From: Pseudomonas sp. SJZ079
GTDB taxonomy: Bacteria; Pseudomonadota; Gammaproteobacteria; Pseudomonadales; Pseudomonadaceae
DNA: 64,000 bases
Reading direction: 5' to 3'
NCBI RefSeq assembly: GCF_007993865.1
Contig: NZ_VIUH01000011.1
Span: forward strand, 1-64,000
Shown here: positions 1-10,200 of the stretch, one piece after another
Numbering within the stretch: position 1 is the first letter of the stretch
How the letters are laid out: each line of letters starts with the position of its first letter
Program-made: the position numbers and the translations under genes
Notes under the pieces: generated by a model
Told to the model about the DNA's origin: nothing
What the model saw: only the letters and a program-made list of their open reading frames with translations
The model's database searches: none

Positions 1-189
1 CCGGTCGGTGGCCAGGACCTGCTGAATATCGCCGCACTGGGCGTGACCGCAGCGAGCTTCGCGGCCAACGTGACCATCGCCGATGTCGGGGCGGATACCC
101 TGGTTACTATCGGAGTGGACAGCATCCGCCTGGTGGGCATCAACGATGCGACCAGCATCACCCAAGCAGACTTTATCCTGGCGGTGTGA
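1..189 (+). CDS. C-terminal end of an RTX-type secreted protein (partial, 5' end outside window)
   Basis: The first 62 codons in frame 1 encode the extreme C-terminus of a protein whose body lies upstream of the window. The segment lines up without gaps with the last 62 codons of the giant RTX peroxidase at 1278-11612 (nt 11424-11612). I count 16 base differences in 189, most of them clustered around nt 100-140. The shared tail ends in the hydrophobic residues ADFILAV, as expected for the uncleaved C-terminal secretion signal of type I secretion substrates. The fragment shows that a second RTX protein with the same export tail is encoded immediately upstream and in the same orientation. Whether it also carries peroxidase domains cannot be seen. 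Confidence 0.8.
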   Translation, partial: PVGGQDLLNIAALGVTAASFAANVTIADVGADTLVTIGVDSIRLVGINDATSITQADFILAV

Positions 190-225
190 GGAGGCCACCA
201 GAGCAGAGCTAGCCACAAGCAGTCA

Positions 226-258
226 CGGAATGCGGCGCAATGCCGCATTCCGCATTTT
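226..258 (+). terminator. Rho-independent terminator of the upstream RTX gene
   Basis: A perfect 10-bp stem (227-236 with 242-251) with a 5-nt loop lies 37 bp after the stop codon and is followed by GCATTTT. The same hairpin recurs after the giant RTX gene at 11646-11681. Confidence 0.8.
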
Positions 259-857
259 CAGGCAGTGTAAAAAATTTCACGGCAGCCAAGCTCCGGCGAG
301 TCGCAGCTTGGCTGCTGGTCGATTGCGTCACTCGGCACGGCTAATGCGATTTTTTTATTCGCGGCCGCCCTGCAATAGGCCACGCATGCGCCATCCCTGT
401 CTCGGCACTTCAACCATTCGCACTTGAGTTAATCACCTGGCCGTACAGGCCACTAGGTCGCTCATTGTTGATGATGCGATGGCACTGTAGGCAGTCACCT
501 GCATTGGCCGCTGATTACCGGTGGCCCATTGGCCTGGTAATCCCCACCCATGTTTAGCGCTCGGCATAAATAGAACTCAGGCCACTCTAGTCGGCTCGCT
601 TATGCGTACCAGTCGATCAATCGAGGTCAATGGTTTCACTAATAAGCCGACGTCTCGACTTCCAGCGCTATTACACCTGGCGAAAGTAGTGAAAGTGTCG
701 GCTTTAGTTTGGTGTATGTGAAATTTTCGTTAGTTAATTGTGAATTATTTGTAAGTTTGATGTGAAAAATTTGTTATTTAGCGTTGTTAAGATTTTGATT
801 TATTAATCAATGACTTATGAGTTCTAAATTAGTTTTTGATTTTTAATTGTTGATTTA
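259..857. other. Gene-free upstream region of the RTX peroxidase gene
   Basis: No ORF here has coding character. From about 715 to 857 the sequence becomes strikingly A+T-rich, unlike the GC-rich genes on either side, and ends in the promoter at 858. Such a stretch could be an UP-element-like or H-NS/MvaT-binding region, but that is inference. Confidence 0.5.
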
Positions 858-886
858 TTGACAGAGCCTGCTGCCGGTACTTTATT
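858..886 (+). promoter_or_regulatory. Putative sigma70-type promoter for the RTX peroxidase gene
   Basis: A perfect -35 hexamer TTGACA (858-863) is followed after exactly 17 bp by TTTATT (881-886), which matches 4 of 6 positions of the -10 consensus. An A+T-rich tract lies just upstream. Transcription would start near 893 and give a leader of about 385 nt before the start codon at 1278. No competing promoter was looked for experimentally. Confidence 0.55.
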
Positions 887-892
887 CAAGAC

Positions 893-1243
893 GTGAGTGA
901 GTGCTGGCGAAGCATATTGCGCAGGAGAGGGCGCAGTGGCTTATGTCAGCCACCGACGGAAGAGACACACTATGAACAGTGTTTCGCGTCACCTGAAAGC
1001 ACAGCTTTCATCGCTAGGGCATTTCTTCGATCCACAACTCCGTGGGCCACCTTATGCCTGAGGCTCAACGCCGAACCTTGCTTCGACGTTGATGGGATAA
1101 AGCCAAACCATGTTGGGCGCTGATCAGCACAGGCTGTCGGTGGAGAGAACGTTTGGCCTTATTCCTGGCATTAGTCATTTCTGAATTGCAACGCTGAGCC
1201 ACGCCTTTGCGAGGTCGATGCATGCCCGTGGCTTTTTGTTTTT
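893..1243 (+). promoter_or_regulatory. Structured leader with hairpins and a terminator-like stem before the start codon
   Basis: Between the putative promoter and the gene lie several hairpins: 936-941 with 948-953, 967-971 with 978-982, 994-1000 with 1004-1010 (3-nt loop) and 1065-1070 with 1087-1092. The leader ends in a 7-bp stem (1197-1203 with 1227-1233) followed by the U-rich tract TTTTTGTTTTT, only about 35 nt before the ATG. This resembles a transcription attenuator or riboswitch expression platform, or the 3' end of a separate small RNA. I compared it from memory with the common riboswitch consensus motifs and recognised none. Confidence 0.4.
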
Positions 1244-1277
1244 GCGCTTCTGCGCTTTGAACATTGAGGTAATAGCC

Positions 1278-4200
1278 ATGGCCACCTTCATCAAATCCGA
1301 TCTTGAGTTCATTCTTCAACAGATCCTTATTTCCGAAGCGCATGCCGCGGGTGGCGATCTCCTCGATTTGCTGCCGAACGTACAAGTGCCTTGGGGTATG
1401 CGCACCATCGATGGGACCTACAACAATCTCTTGACCGGGCAGAGCGGCTTCGGCGCCGCCGACACGATTTTTCCGCGTCTGACTCCCCCGGTATTCAACC
1501 CGGCGGAGGCGGGCACCTCCTACGCCCAGACCAGTGGCCTGGTGATCGACTCGCAGCCGCGCACCATCAGTAATCTGATCGTCGATCAGACCGCCAATAA
1601 CCCGGCGGCGGTGGCGGCCGCGGCGGGCAATCCGGGTTCCGAGGTCGTTGTCAGTCCCGGTTTGGACGGTGTTTTCGGTACTGCTGACGACACCCTGGTC
1701 AACTTCATTCCGAACATTAAGCCGGACTTCGGTCTGACCGCGCCGTTCAACCAGTGGATGACCTTCTTCGGCCAGTTCTTCGACCACGGCCTCGACCTGG
1801 TGACCAAAGGCGGCAGTGGCACCGTATTCATGCCGTTGCAGCCGGATGACCCGCTTTACGTACCGGGCAGCCCGACCAACTTTATGGTGCTCACCCGGGC
1901 CACCAATTTGCCGGGGCCGGACGGCATTCTGGGCACCGCCGACGACATCCATGAGCAGGAAAACACCACCTCGCCATTCGTCGATCAAAACCAGACGTAC
2001 ACCTCGCACCCCTCGCACCAGGTGTTCCTGCGCGCCTATCAGCTCAACGGCGCTGGCGCGCCAGTGGCCACCGGCAAGTTGATCGTGAATCGCGATCTCG
2101 GTGTCGATGGCAAGTTCGGCACTGCCGACGATACCGAAATCGGCGGCATGGCGACCTGGAAGGTGGTCAAGGCGCAGGCCCGCGATCTGCTTGGGATCAA
2201 CCTGACCGATGCCGATTTCGACAACGTGCCACTGCTCGCCACCGATCAGTACGGCAACTTCATCAAGGGCGCGCATGGCTACCCGCAGGTGGTGATACGT
2301 ACCCCTGGGCCCAACGGCATCCTCGGCGATGCCGACGACGGCACCACGCTGGTTGAAGGCAATCCGCTGGCGCCGATCGACCTCACCAACGCGGTGCGCA
2401 CCGGCCACCAGTTCCTCATCGACATCGCCCACAACGCCGTACCCGTGGATCAGGCTGGCAACATGCTCACGCCGGATGCCGACGGCGTAGCGGGCGGGCC
2501 GGTAGCCGCAGGCTTCTACGACAACGAATTGCTCGACGCGCACTACATCGCTGGCGATGGCAGGGTCAACGAGAACATCGGTCTGACCACCATCCACCAC
2601 GTGTTCCATTCCGAGCATAACCGCTTGGTAGAGGTGACCAAGAGCACGATTCTCGACTCGAGTGACCTGGCGTTCCTCAACCAGTGGTTGCTCACTCCGG
2701 TCGTCGCGTTACCTACTACACAAGCGGCGATCGATGCCCTGCAGTGGAATGGTGAGCGTCTGTTCGCGGCGGCGAAGTTCGGTACCGAGATGCAGTATCA
2801 GCACATCGTCTTCGAAGAGTTCGCCCGGACCATCCAGCCGCAGATCGACATCTTCCTCGCGCCAAACGGTTATGACACTGTGGTCGATCCGTCGATCGTC
2901 GCCGAGTTCGCCCATACGGTATACCGCTTCGGCCATTCGATGTTGCTGGAAACCATCGATCGCCTCGATCCTAACTTCGCTTCGAGCGAGATCGGCCTGA
3001 TCGCGGCGTTTCTCAATCCGTTGGAGTTTGCCAACAGTGGCCCGACTCCAGAAGAAGCGGCCGGCGCCATCGTCCGTGGCGTAACCCGCCAGGTCGGCAA
3101 CGAGATCGACGAATTCGTCACTGAGGCCTTGCGCAACAACCTGGTGGGTCTGCCACTCGACCTCGCTGCAATCAACATCGCGCGGGGGCGTGACACCGGC
3201 ATTCCGTCGTTGAACGCGGCGCGCAAGACCTTTTACGACATGACCCATGATGGCCAGCTGAAGCCCTACATCAGCTGGGCCGATTTCGTGATGAACATGA
3301 AACATCCGGAATCCTTGATCAACTTCATCGCCGCCTACGGCACCCACTCGACGATCACTAGTGCCACGACGCTGGACGGCAAGCGTGCGGCGGCCATGGC
3401 CATCGTGCTCGGCGGCGCTGGTGCGCCGGCTGATCGACTCGACTTCCTCAACAGCACTGGAGGTTGGGCCAACGATGGGCTCCATGCTAAGGACCGTGAC
3501 GGTGTTACCACTACCGGTCTCGGCTCTATAGATTTCTGGGTGGGTGGTCTCGCCGAGCAGCAGATGCCGTTCGGCGGGTTGCTTGGTTCGACCTTCAACT
3601 TCGTCTTCGAGACGCAACTGGAAGCCTTGCAGAATGGCGACCGCTTCTACTACCTGTCACGCACCGCGGGGCTCAACTTCGGTACCGAACTGGAGAACAA
3701 CTCGTTTGCCAATTTGGTGATGCTCAACACCGACGCGAGGCACCTGCCGGGCAACATCTTCCTGACTCCGGAATTTATCCTCGAGGTCGATCAGAGCAAG
3801 CAGTTCAATCCGAGCGTGATTGCCGGGGCAGATGGCATTGTCGGCACCGCCGACGATTTGCCAAGTAATGCCGACCCTGTCAGCAGCAATCCGATGATTC
3901 CGCTGGTGATTCGCGACAACCCCAACACCCCGGGGCCTGACTCAAATTACCTGCGCTACACCGGTTCGGCTACCGTGGTGCTCGGCGGCACGGCCGGCGA
4001 TGACATCCTGATAGCCGGCGACAGCGACGATGACACCCTCTATGGCGACGCCGGTAATGACCGCCTCGAGGGCGGCTACGGCAACGACCTGCTGTTTGGT
4101 GGCGACGGCGACGACATCATTACCGATATCGGCGGCGACGACGTTATCCATGGCGGCGATGGCAACGACGTGATCCACGCCGGCAATGGCCTCAATCTGA

Positions 4201-7200
4201 TCCATGGCGGTATGGGCAACGACTTCATCGTCACCGGTGAAGACATTTCCGAGGTGTTTGCCGGGCCCGGCAACGACTTCATCCTCGGCGCCAAGGTCAA
4301 TGGGCAGATGGCCGGTAACGAAGGCGACGACTGGATCGAGATTGGCAGCCAGGACGGGGCGCCCGGCGATAACTTCGATCCGTTCGCCCGCGATCAGATC
4401 ATCGGTAATGACGTGTTTATCGGCGGCGGCGGCTTCGACGAATTCATCGGCGAAGGCGGCGACGACATCATGGTCGGCAGCCAGGGCGAGGATCGCAATG
4501 GCGGCATGTCCGGCTTCGACTGGGTCACCTACAAAAACGATACGAAAGGCGTGTTCGCCGACATGAGCTTCCGCTTCGTCAATCAGCCACCGCTGCCGCT
4601 GTCGAATGCCACCATCCTCGATCGCTTCGAGCAGATCGAAGGCTTATCGGGTTCGGCGTTCAACGACATCCTGCTCGGCGATGATGCCGATGCGGCGTTT
4701 ATCGCCACGGCCGGCGCCTATGGCAGTGTGCTTACTAACATCGCGCTTATCGACGGCTTGCAGGCCTTCCTCGACAGCATGCTCGGTGCGGGGCAGACCT
4801 CATTCGGCGCCGGCAACATTCTGCTGGGCGGTGATGGCAGTGACATCATCCAGGGCCGCGGTGGCGACGACCTGATCGACGGCGACAAGTGGCTGAACGT
4901 ACGCATCAGCGTGCGGGCGAATATCGACGGCACCGGCCCCGAGATCGCCAGTTTCGACAGCATGGCGCCGATGGTGCCCTTCATGCTTAACGGCACCTAC
5001 AACCCTGGGCAGCTGGTCATCGTCCGCGAAATCCTCTCGGGATCGGGCGGCTTCGATACGGCGGTGTACGCCGGCCTGATGTCGGAATACAACGTAACCA
5101 TCAACCCGAACGGCACGGTCACGGTTGCCGACACCCTGATCAACGGCGATGGCACCGACACCCTGCGTAACATCGAGCGGCTGCAGTTCAACGATCAGGT
5201 ACTGGTGCTTACCCCAGGGCTGAACGCCGAGCCGGTGGGGCAGTTGACCATCCTCGACGCCGCCAGCAACACCCCGGACAACACCCCGACCGAGGGGCAG
5301 GTGTTGCGGGTGTCGGCCGCTGGCGTCAGTGACGCCGACAATCCGGGCGGCACCATCACCGGCCCAGTGTCTTACGTCTGGCAGTTCGAGGCGGTACCCG
5401 GTTCGGGGATCTTCGAGGACATCAAGCTGGCCTTTGGCGGCGGCTTCGTTAGCGTGACCGGCCCGACCTTCAAGATCACCCCGGACCTCGCCGGTTTCGC
5501 ACTGCGCGTCCGCGCCATCTACACCGATGCCCATGGGGTGATGGAGCAGGCCTTCTCGGCGGGGACCGCGCCGGTCATCGATGTGCCCAACGCACCGCCG
5601 GTGCCGCTGGCCCCGCCGGCCAACGACGTGATGAACGGCGGTGCTGGTGTGCATTTCATCCGCTCCGACCTCGACTTCATCCTCGACCAGATCCGTATCG
5701 CAGAGCGCCACGCAGCCGGTGAAGATCTGGTGACGCTGCTGCCGAACGTCGAAGTGCCCTACGGCCTGCGTACGGTCGATGGTTCCCTGAATAACCTCTT
5801 GACCGGGCAGACCAAGTTCGGCGCCGCCGACACGGTGTTCCCGCGCTTGACCGATCCGGTATTCAATTCGGCTGAGTCAGGCACCTCGTACACCCAGACC
5901 AGCGGCTTGGTGATCGACTCGCAGCCGCGGATCATCAGTAACCTGATCGTCGATCAGACCAATAACAACCCGGCGGCGCTGGCGGCTGCAGCGGCCAATC
6001 CGGGCTCACAGGTTGTCGTCAGTCCCGGCCTGGACGGTATCTTTGGTACCGCAGACGACACCCTGGTCAACTTCATCCCCAACGTGACGCCGGACGCGGG
6101 CTTCACCGCGCCGTTCAACCAGTGGATGACCTTCTTCGGCCAGTTCTTCGACCACGGCCTGGATCTGGTGACCAAGGGTGGTAGTGGTACGGTGTTCATC
6201 CCGCTGCAACCGGACGATCCGCTGTTCGTGCCGGGCAGCCCGACCAACTTCATGGTGCTGACCCGCGCCACCAACTTGCCAGGACCGGACGGCCTGCTGG
6301 GTACCGCCGACGACATTCATGAGCACAGCAACACCGACTCGCCGTTCGTCGACCAGAACCAGACTTATGGCACGCATTCCTCGCAACAGGTGTTCCTGCG
6401 CGCCTATGCGCTGAATGCCGCCGGTGCGCCGGTTGCCACCGGCAAGCTGATCGTCAACCGCGACCTCGGTGCCGACGGCCACTTCGGCACCGCCGACGAT
6501 ACTGTGATCGGCGGCATGGCTACCTGGAAGGTGGTCAAGGCCCAGGCGCGCGACATACTCGGGATCAACCTGACCGACGCCGACGTCGACAACATTCCGT
6601 TGCTCGCCACCGATGCCTACGGCAACTTCATCAAGGGCCCGCATGGCTTACCGCAGGTGGTGATGAAGGGGGCCGACGGCATTGCCGGAACCGCCGATGA
6701 CGTGCTGGTGGAAGGCAATTTGCTGGCGCCGATCGATCTCACCAATGCGGTGCGCACCGGTCACCAGTTCCTGGTCGACATCGCCCACGCCGCAGTGCCG
6801 GTGTTCGATGGCGCGGGCAATCTGTTGCCCGATAGCGACAGCGTGGTAGGCCTGTCCGAACCGGGCACCTACGACAACGAGTTGCTCGACGCGCACTACA
6901 TCGCCGGGGACGGCCGGGTCAACGAGAATATCGGTCTGACCACCGTGCACCACATCTTCCACTCCGAGCATAACCGGCTGATCGATCAGACCATGCAGAC
7001 GGTGCTCGCGTCGCAAGACCTGGCCTTCCTCGCCGAGTGGCTGCTGCCGGGCACCGCGCCGGCCACACTGCCGATTACCCAGGCGCAGATCGATGCCCTG
7101 CAATGGAACGGTGAGCGCTTGTTCCAGGCGGCGAAATTCGGCACCGAGATGCAGTACCAGCACCTGGTGTTCGAGGAGTTCGCGCGCAAAATTCAGCCAC

Positions 7201-10200
7201 TCGTCGATCCGTTCTTCGCGCCTAATCAGGTGTACGACACCAATATCGATGCCTCGATCGTCGCCGAGTTCGCCCATACGGTGTACCGCTTCGGCCACTC
7301 GATGTTGCTCGAAACCATCGACCGCCTCGATCCCAACTTCCAGAGTAGCGAGATCGGCCTGATCGCGGCCTTCCTCAACCCACTGGAGTTTGCCCCGGGC
7401 GGCTTGAGCCCCGATGAGGCCGCCGGCGCCATCGTCCGTGGTGTAACCCGTCAGGTCGGCAACGAGATCGACGAGTTCGTCACCGAGGCACTGCGCAACA
7501 ACCTCCTGGGTCTGCCGCTCGACCTGGCCACCATCAACATCGCGCGCGGTCGTGACACCGGCATCCCCTCGTTCAACGCGGTACGTCGGGAGTTCTACGC
7601 TGCGACTGGCGACAGCCAACTGAAGCCGTACACCAGCTGGGTCGATTTACTGCTGAATCTCAAACATCCGGAGTCGGTGATCAACTTCATTGCCGCCTAC
7701 GGCACCCATGCCGAGTTGCTCGCGGCCGATGTCGATACCCTGGCGGAAATGCGTGCGGTGGCTACGGCCCTGGTGATGGGTGGCAGCGCGGTGATCAACG
7801 CCGGAGGCGTCGGCGGTGCCGAACGGACCTTTACCGCCAATGACGCCGATCGCATGGCCTTCCTCAACAGTGCGGGCGCCTACGCCAACTTGGCCAATGG
7901 GGTCACCACCACCGGCGTCGATGCCATCGACTTCTGGATCGGCGGCCTGGCCGAGAAGCAGCAGCCGTTCGGCGGGTTGCTCGGCTCGACCTTCAATTTC
8001 GTGTTCGAGAACCAGCTCGAGAAATTGCAGGATGGCGACCGCTTCTACTACCTGAACCGGGTCGCGGGGCTGAATTTCGCCACCGAGCTCGAGCAGAACT
8101 CGTTCGCCAGGTTGGTGATGGCCAATACCAACGCAACCCACCTGCCGGGTCAGATCTTCCTGACTCCGGAGCTGATCCTTGAGGTCGACCAGAGCAAGCA
8201 GTTCAATCCGAGTGTGATTGCCGGCGCAGACGGCATCATCGGCACCGCCGACGACGTGCCGGGTAATACCGATCCGGTTGGCAGCAACCCACTCCTACCG
8301 CTGGTTATTCGTGACAACCCGGCGACGCCGGGACCCGACTCGAACTACCTGCGCTACACCGGTGCCGCCACTGTGGTGCTCGGCGGTACGCCCGGCAATG
8401 ACATCCTGATCGCCGGTTCCAGCGACGACGACACCGTGTATGGCGATGCTGGCGATGACTGGATCGACGGTGGCTACGGTAACGACACGCTGCTGGGCGG
8501 CGCTGGCCACGACATCATCGTCGACATCGGCGGCGACGATGTCATCCATGGCGACGACGGTAACGACGTGATTCAGGGTGGCCCCGGCCTCAACCTGATC
8601 CTCGGTGGTTATGGCCAGGACTTCATCATCACCGGTGAGGACGCCTCGGAGGCCTTCGGTGGTCCCGGCAACGACTTCATCCTCGGCAGCCGCGCCAACG
8701 AACAGGACATCGGCAACGAAGGCGACGACTGGCTCGAAACCGGCACCGCAGATGGTGCACCGGGCGACAACTTCGACCCGTTCGGCAGGGACACGGTGAT
8801 TGGTAACGATGTGTTCATCGGCGACGCCGGACCCGATAAGTTCAACGGCGAAGGCGGCGACGACATCATGGTCGGCAGTGGCGGCGAGGGTGACCGTTAC
8901 ATTGGTGCCTCCGGTTACGACTGGGCCACCTTCAAGAATGCGCTGGGTGGTGTCGAGGTCGATATGGACAACATCCTCTTCGATCAAGTACCGGTGCCCG
9001 GGGCCAGTGGGTCGATTCTGACCCGTTTCCAACTGATGGAGGGGTTGTCGGGCTCAGCGTACGGCGACATTCTGCATGGTGACAACTCCACCCCGACCAC
9101 GCTCGCCGCGGCCGGTGCACAAGGCAGCGTTCTGACCAATATTGCCTTGATCAATGGCCTGCAGGCGTTCCTCGACAACATGTTGGGCGCCGGTCAGACC
9201 TTCTTCGATGGCGGCAACATCCTCCTCGGCGGCGATGGCAGTGACATCATCGAAGGCCGCGGTGGCGACGACCTGATCGATGGCGACAAGTGGCTCAACG
9301 TACGCATCAGCGTGCGCGCCGGCATCGACGCCAATGGCCTGCCAACTGGGCCAGAGATCGCCACCTTCGACAGCATGGTTCCGCTGATCCCGTTCATGAT
9401 GAACAGAACCTATAACCCCGGACAGTTGCAGATCGTCCGGGAAATCCTCCCGGGTAATGGTGGTTTCAGCTTCGACACCGCGATGTTCACCGGCCCGCTG
9501 GCGAACTATACGGTTGTGGAAAATGCCAACGGCACCTTCACGGTCACCGACAACGTCGGCCTGGACGGCACTGACACGCTACGCGGTATCGAGCGCTTGC
9601 AGTTCAACGACCAGTCGGTTGTGTTGGTCGACGGCCTGAACGCAGAGCCCGTGGGTTTGGCCACGATCAACGACAGCACGCCAGAAGTCGGCTCCTTGCT
9701 GGCGGCGAATGTGGTCGGGGTGACCGACGCCGACAACCCCGGTATCGGTAGGGTTACTGGGCCGGTGAGTTACTTCTGGCAGGTCGACCGCGGCACCGGT
9801 GTCTTCGAAGACATCACCGTGATAGTCCTGGGACAGGTAACGCGTATGTCCGGGCCGACCTATCGGGTAACCGGAGACCTCGCCGGGTTGCAACTGCGGG
9901 TCAAGGCCATCTACCAGGATGCTCACGGCGTGCTGGAGACCGTGTTCTCGACCCCGACCACTGCGGTTTCGGCGGTTGCGGTCAACGACCCCCCGGTCGG
10001 CACCATGCTGATCAGCGACACCACGCCGAACGTGGGACAACTGCTAACGGCTACCAAGGCCTTCACCGACCCAGACGGCCCTGCCAACCCAGTGTTGTCG
10101 TTCCAGTGGCAGTCAGGTAATGGCGGCGTCTTCAGCAACATCGCTGGCGCAACCACCGCGACCTTCATCCCAACCTTGGCCCTGACCGGGCAGCAGCTGC

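Noticed and set aside
1218..1277. In-frame upstream start giving 20 more residues to the RTX peroxidase
   Set aside because: The extension overlaps the terminator-like stem, has no ribosome binding site, and the second internal domain copy starts at the same point as the shorter form.
1065..2618. 517-codon open frame on the minus strand
   Set aside because: It is antisense to the peroxidase gene and its protein has no domain signature. Long antisense frames are common in GC-rich genes with strong codon bias.
2601..2630. Apparent loss of a catalytic Arg in the peroxidase (SEHNRL instead of REHNRL)
   Set aside because: The distal catalytic Arg of this superfamily lies in the preceding GDxRxxE motif, which is intact in both copies (R429 and R1880).
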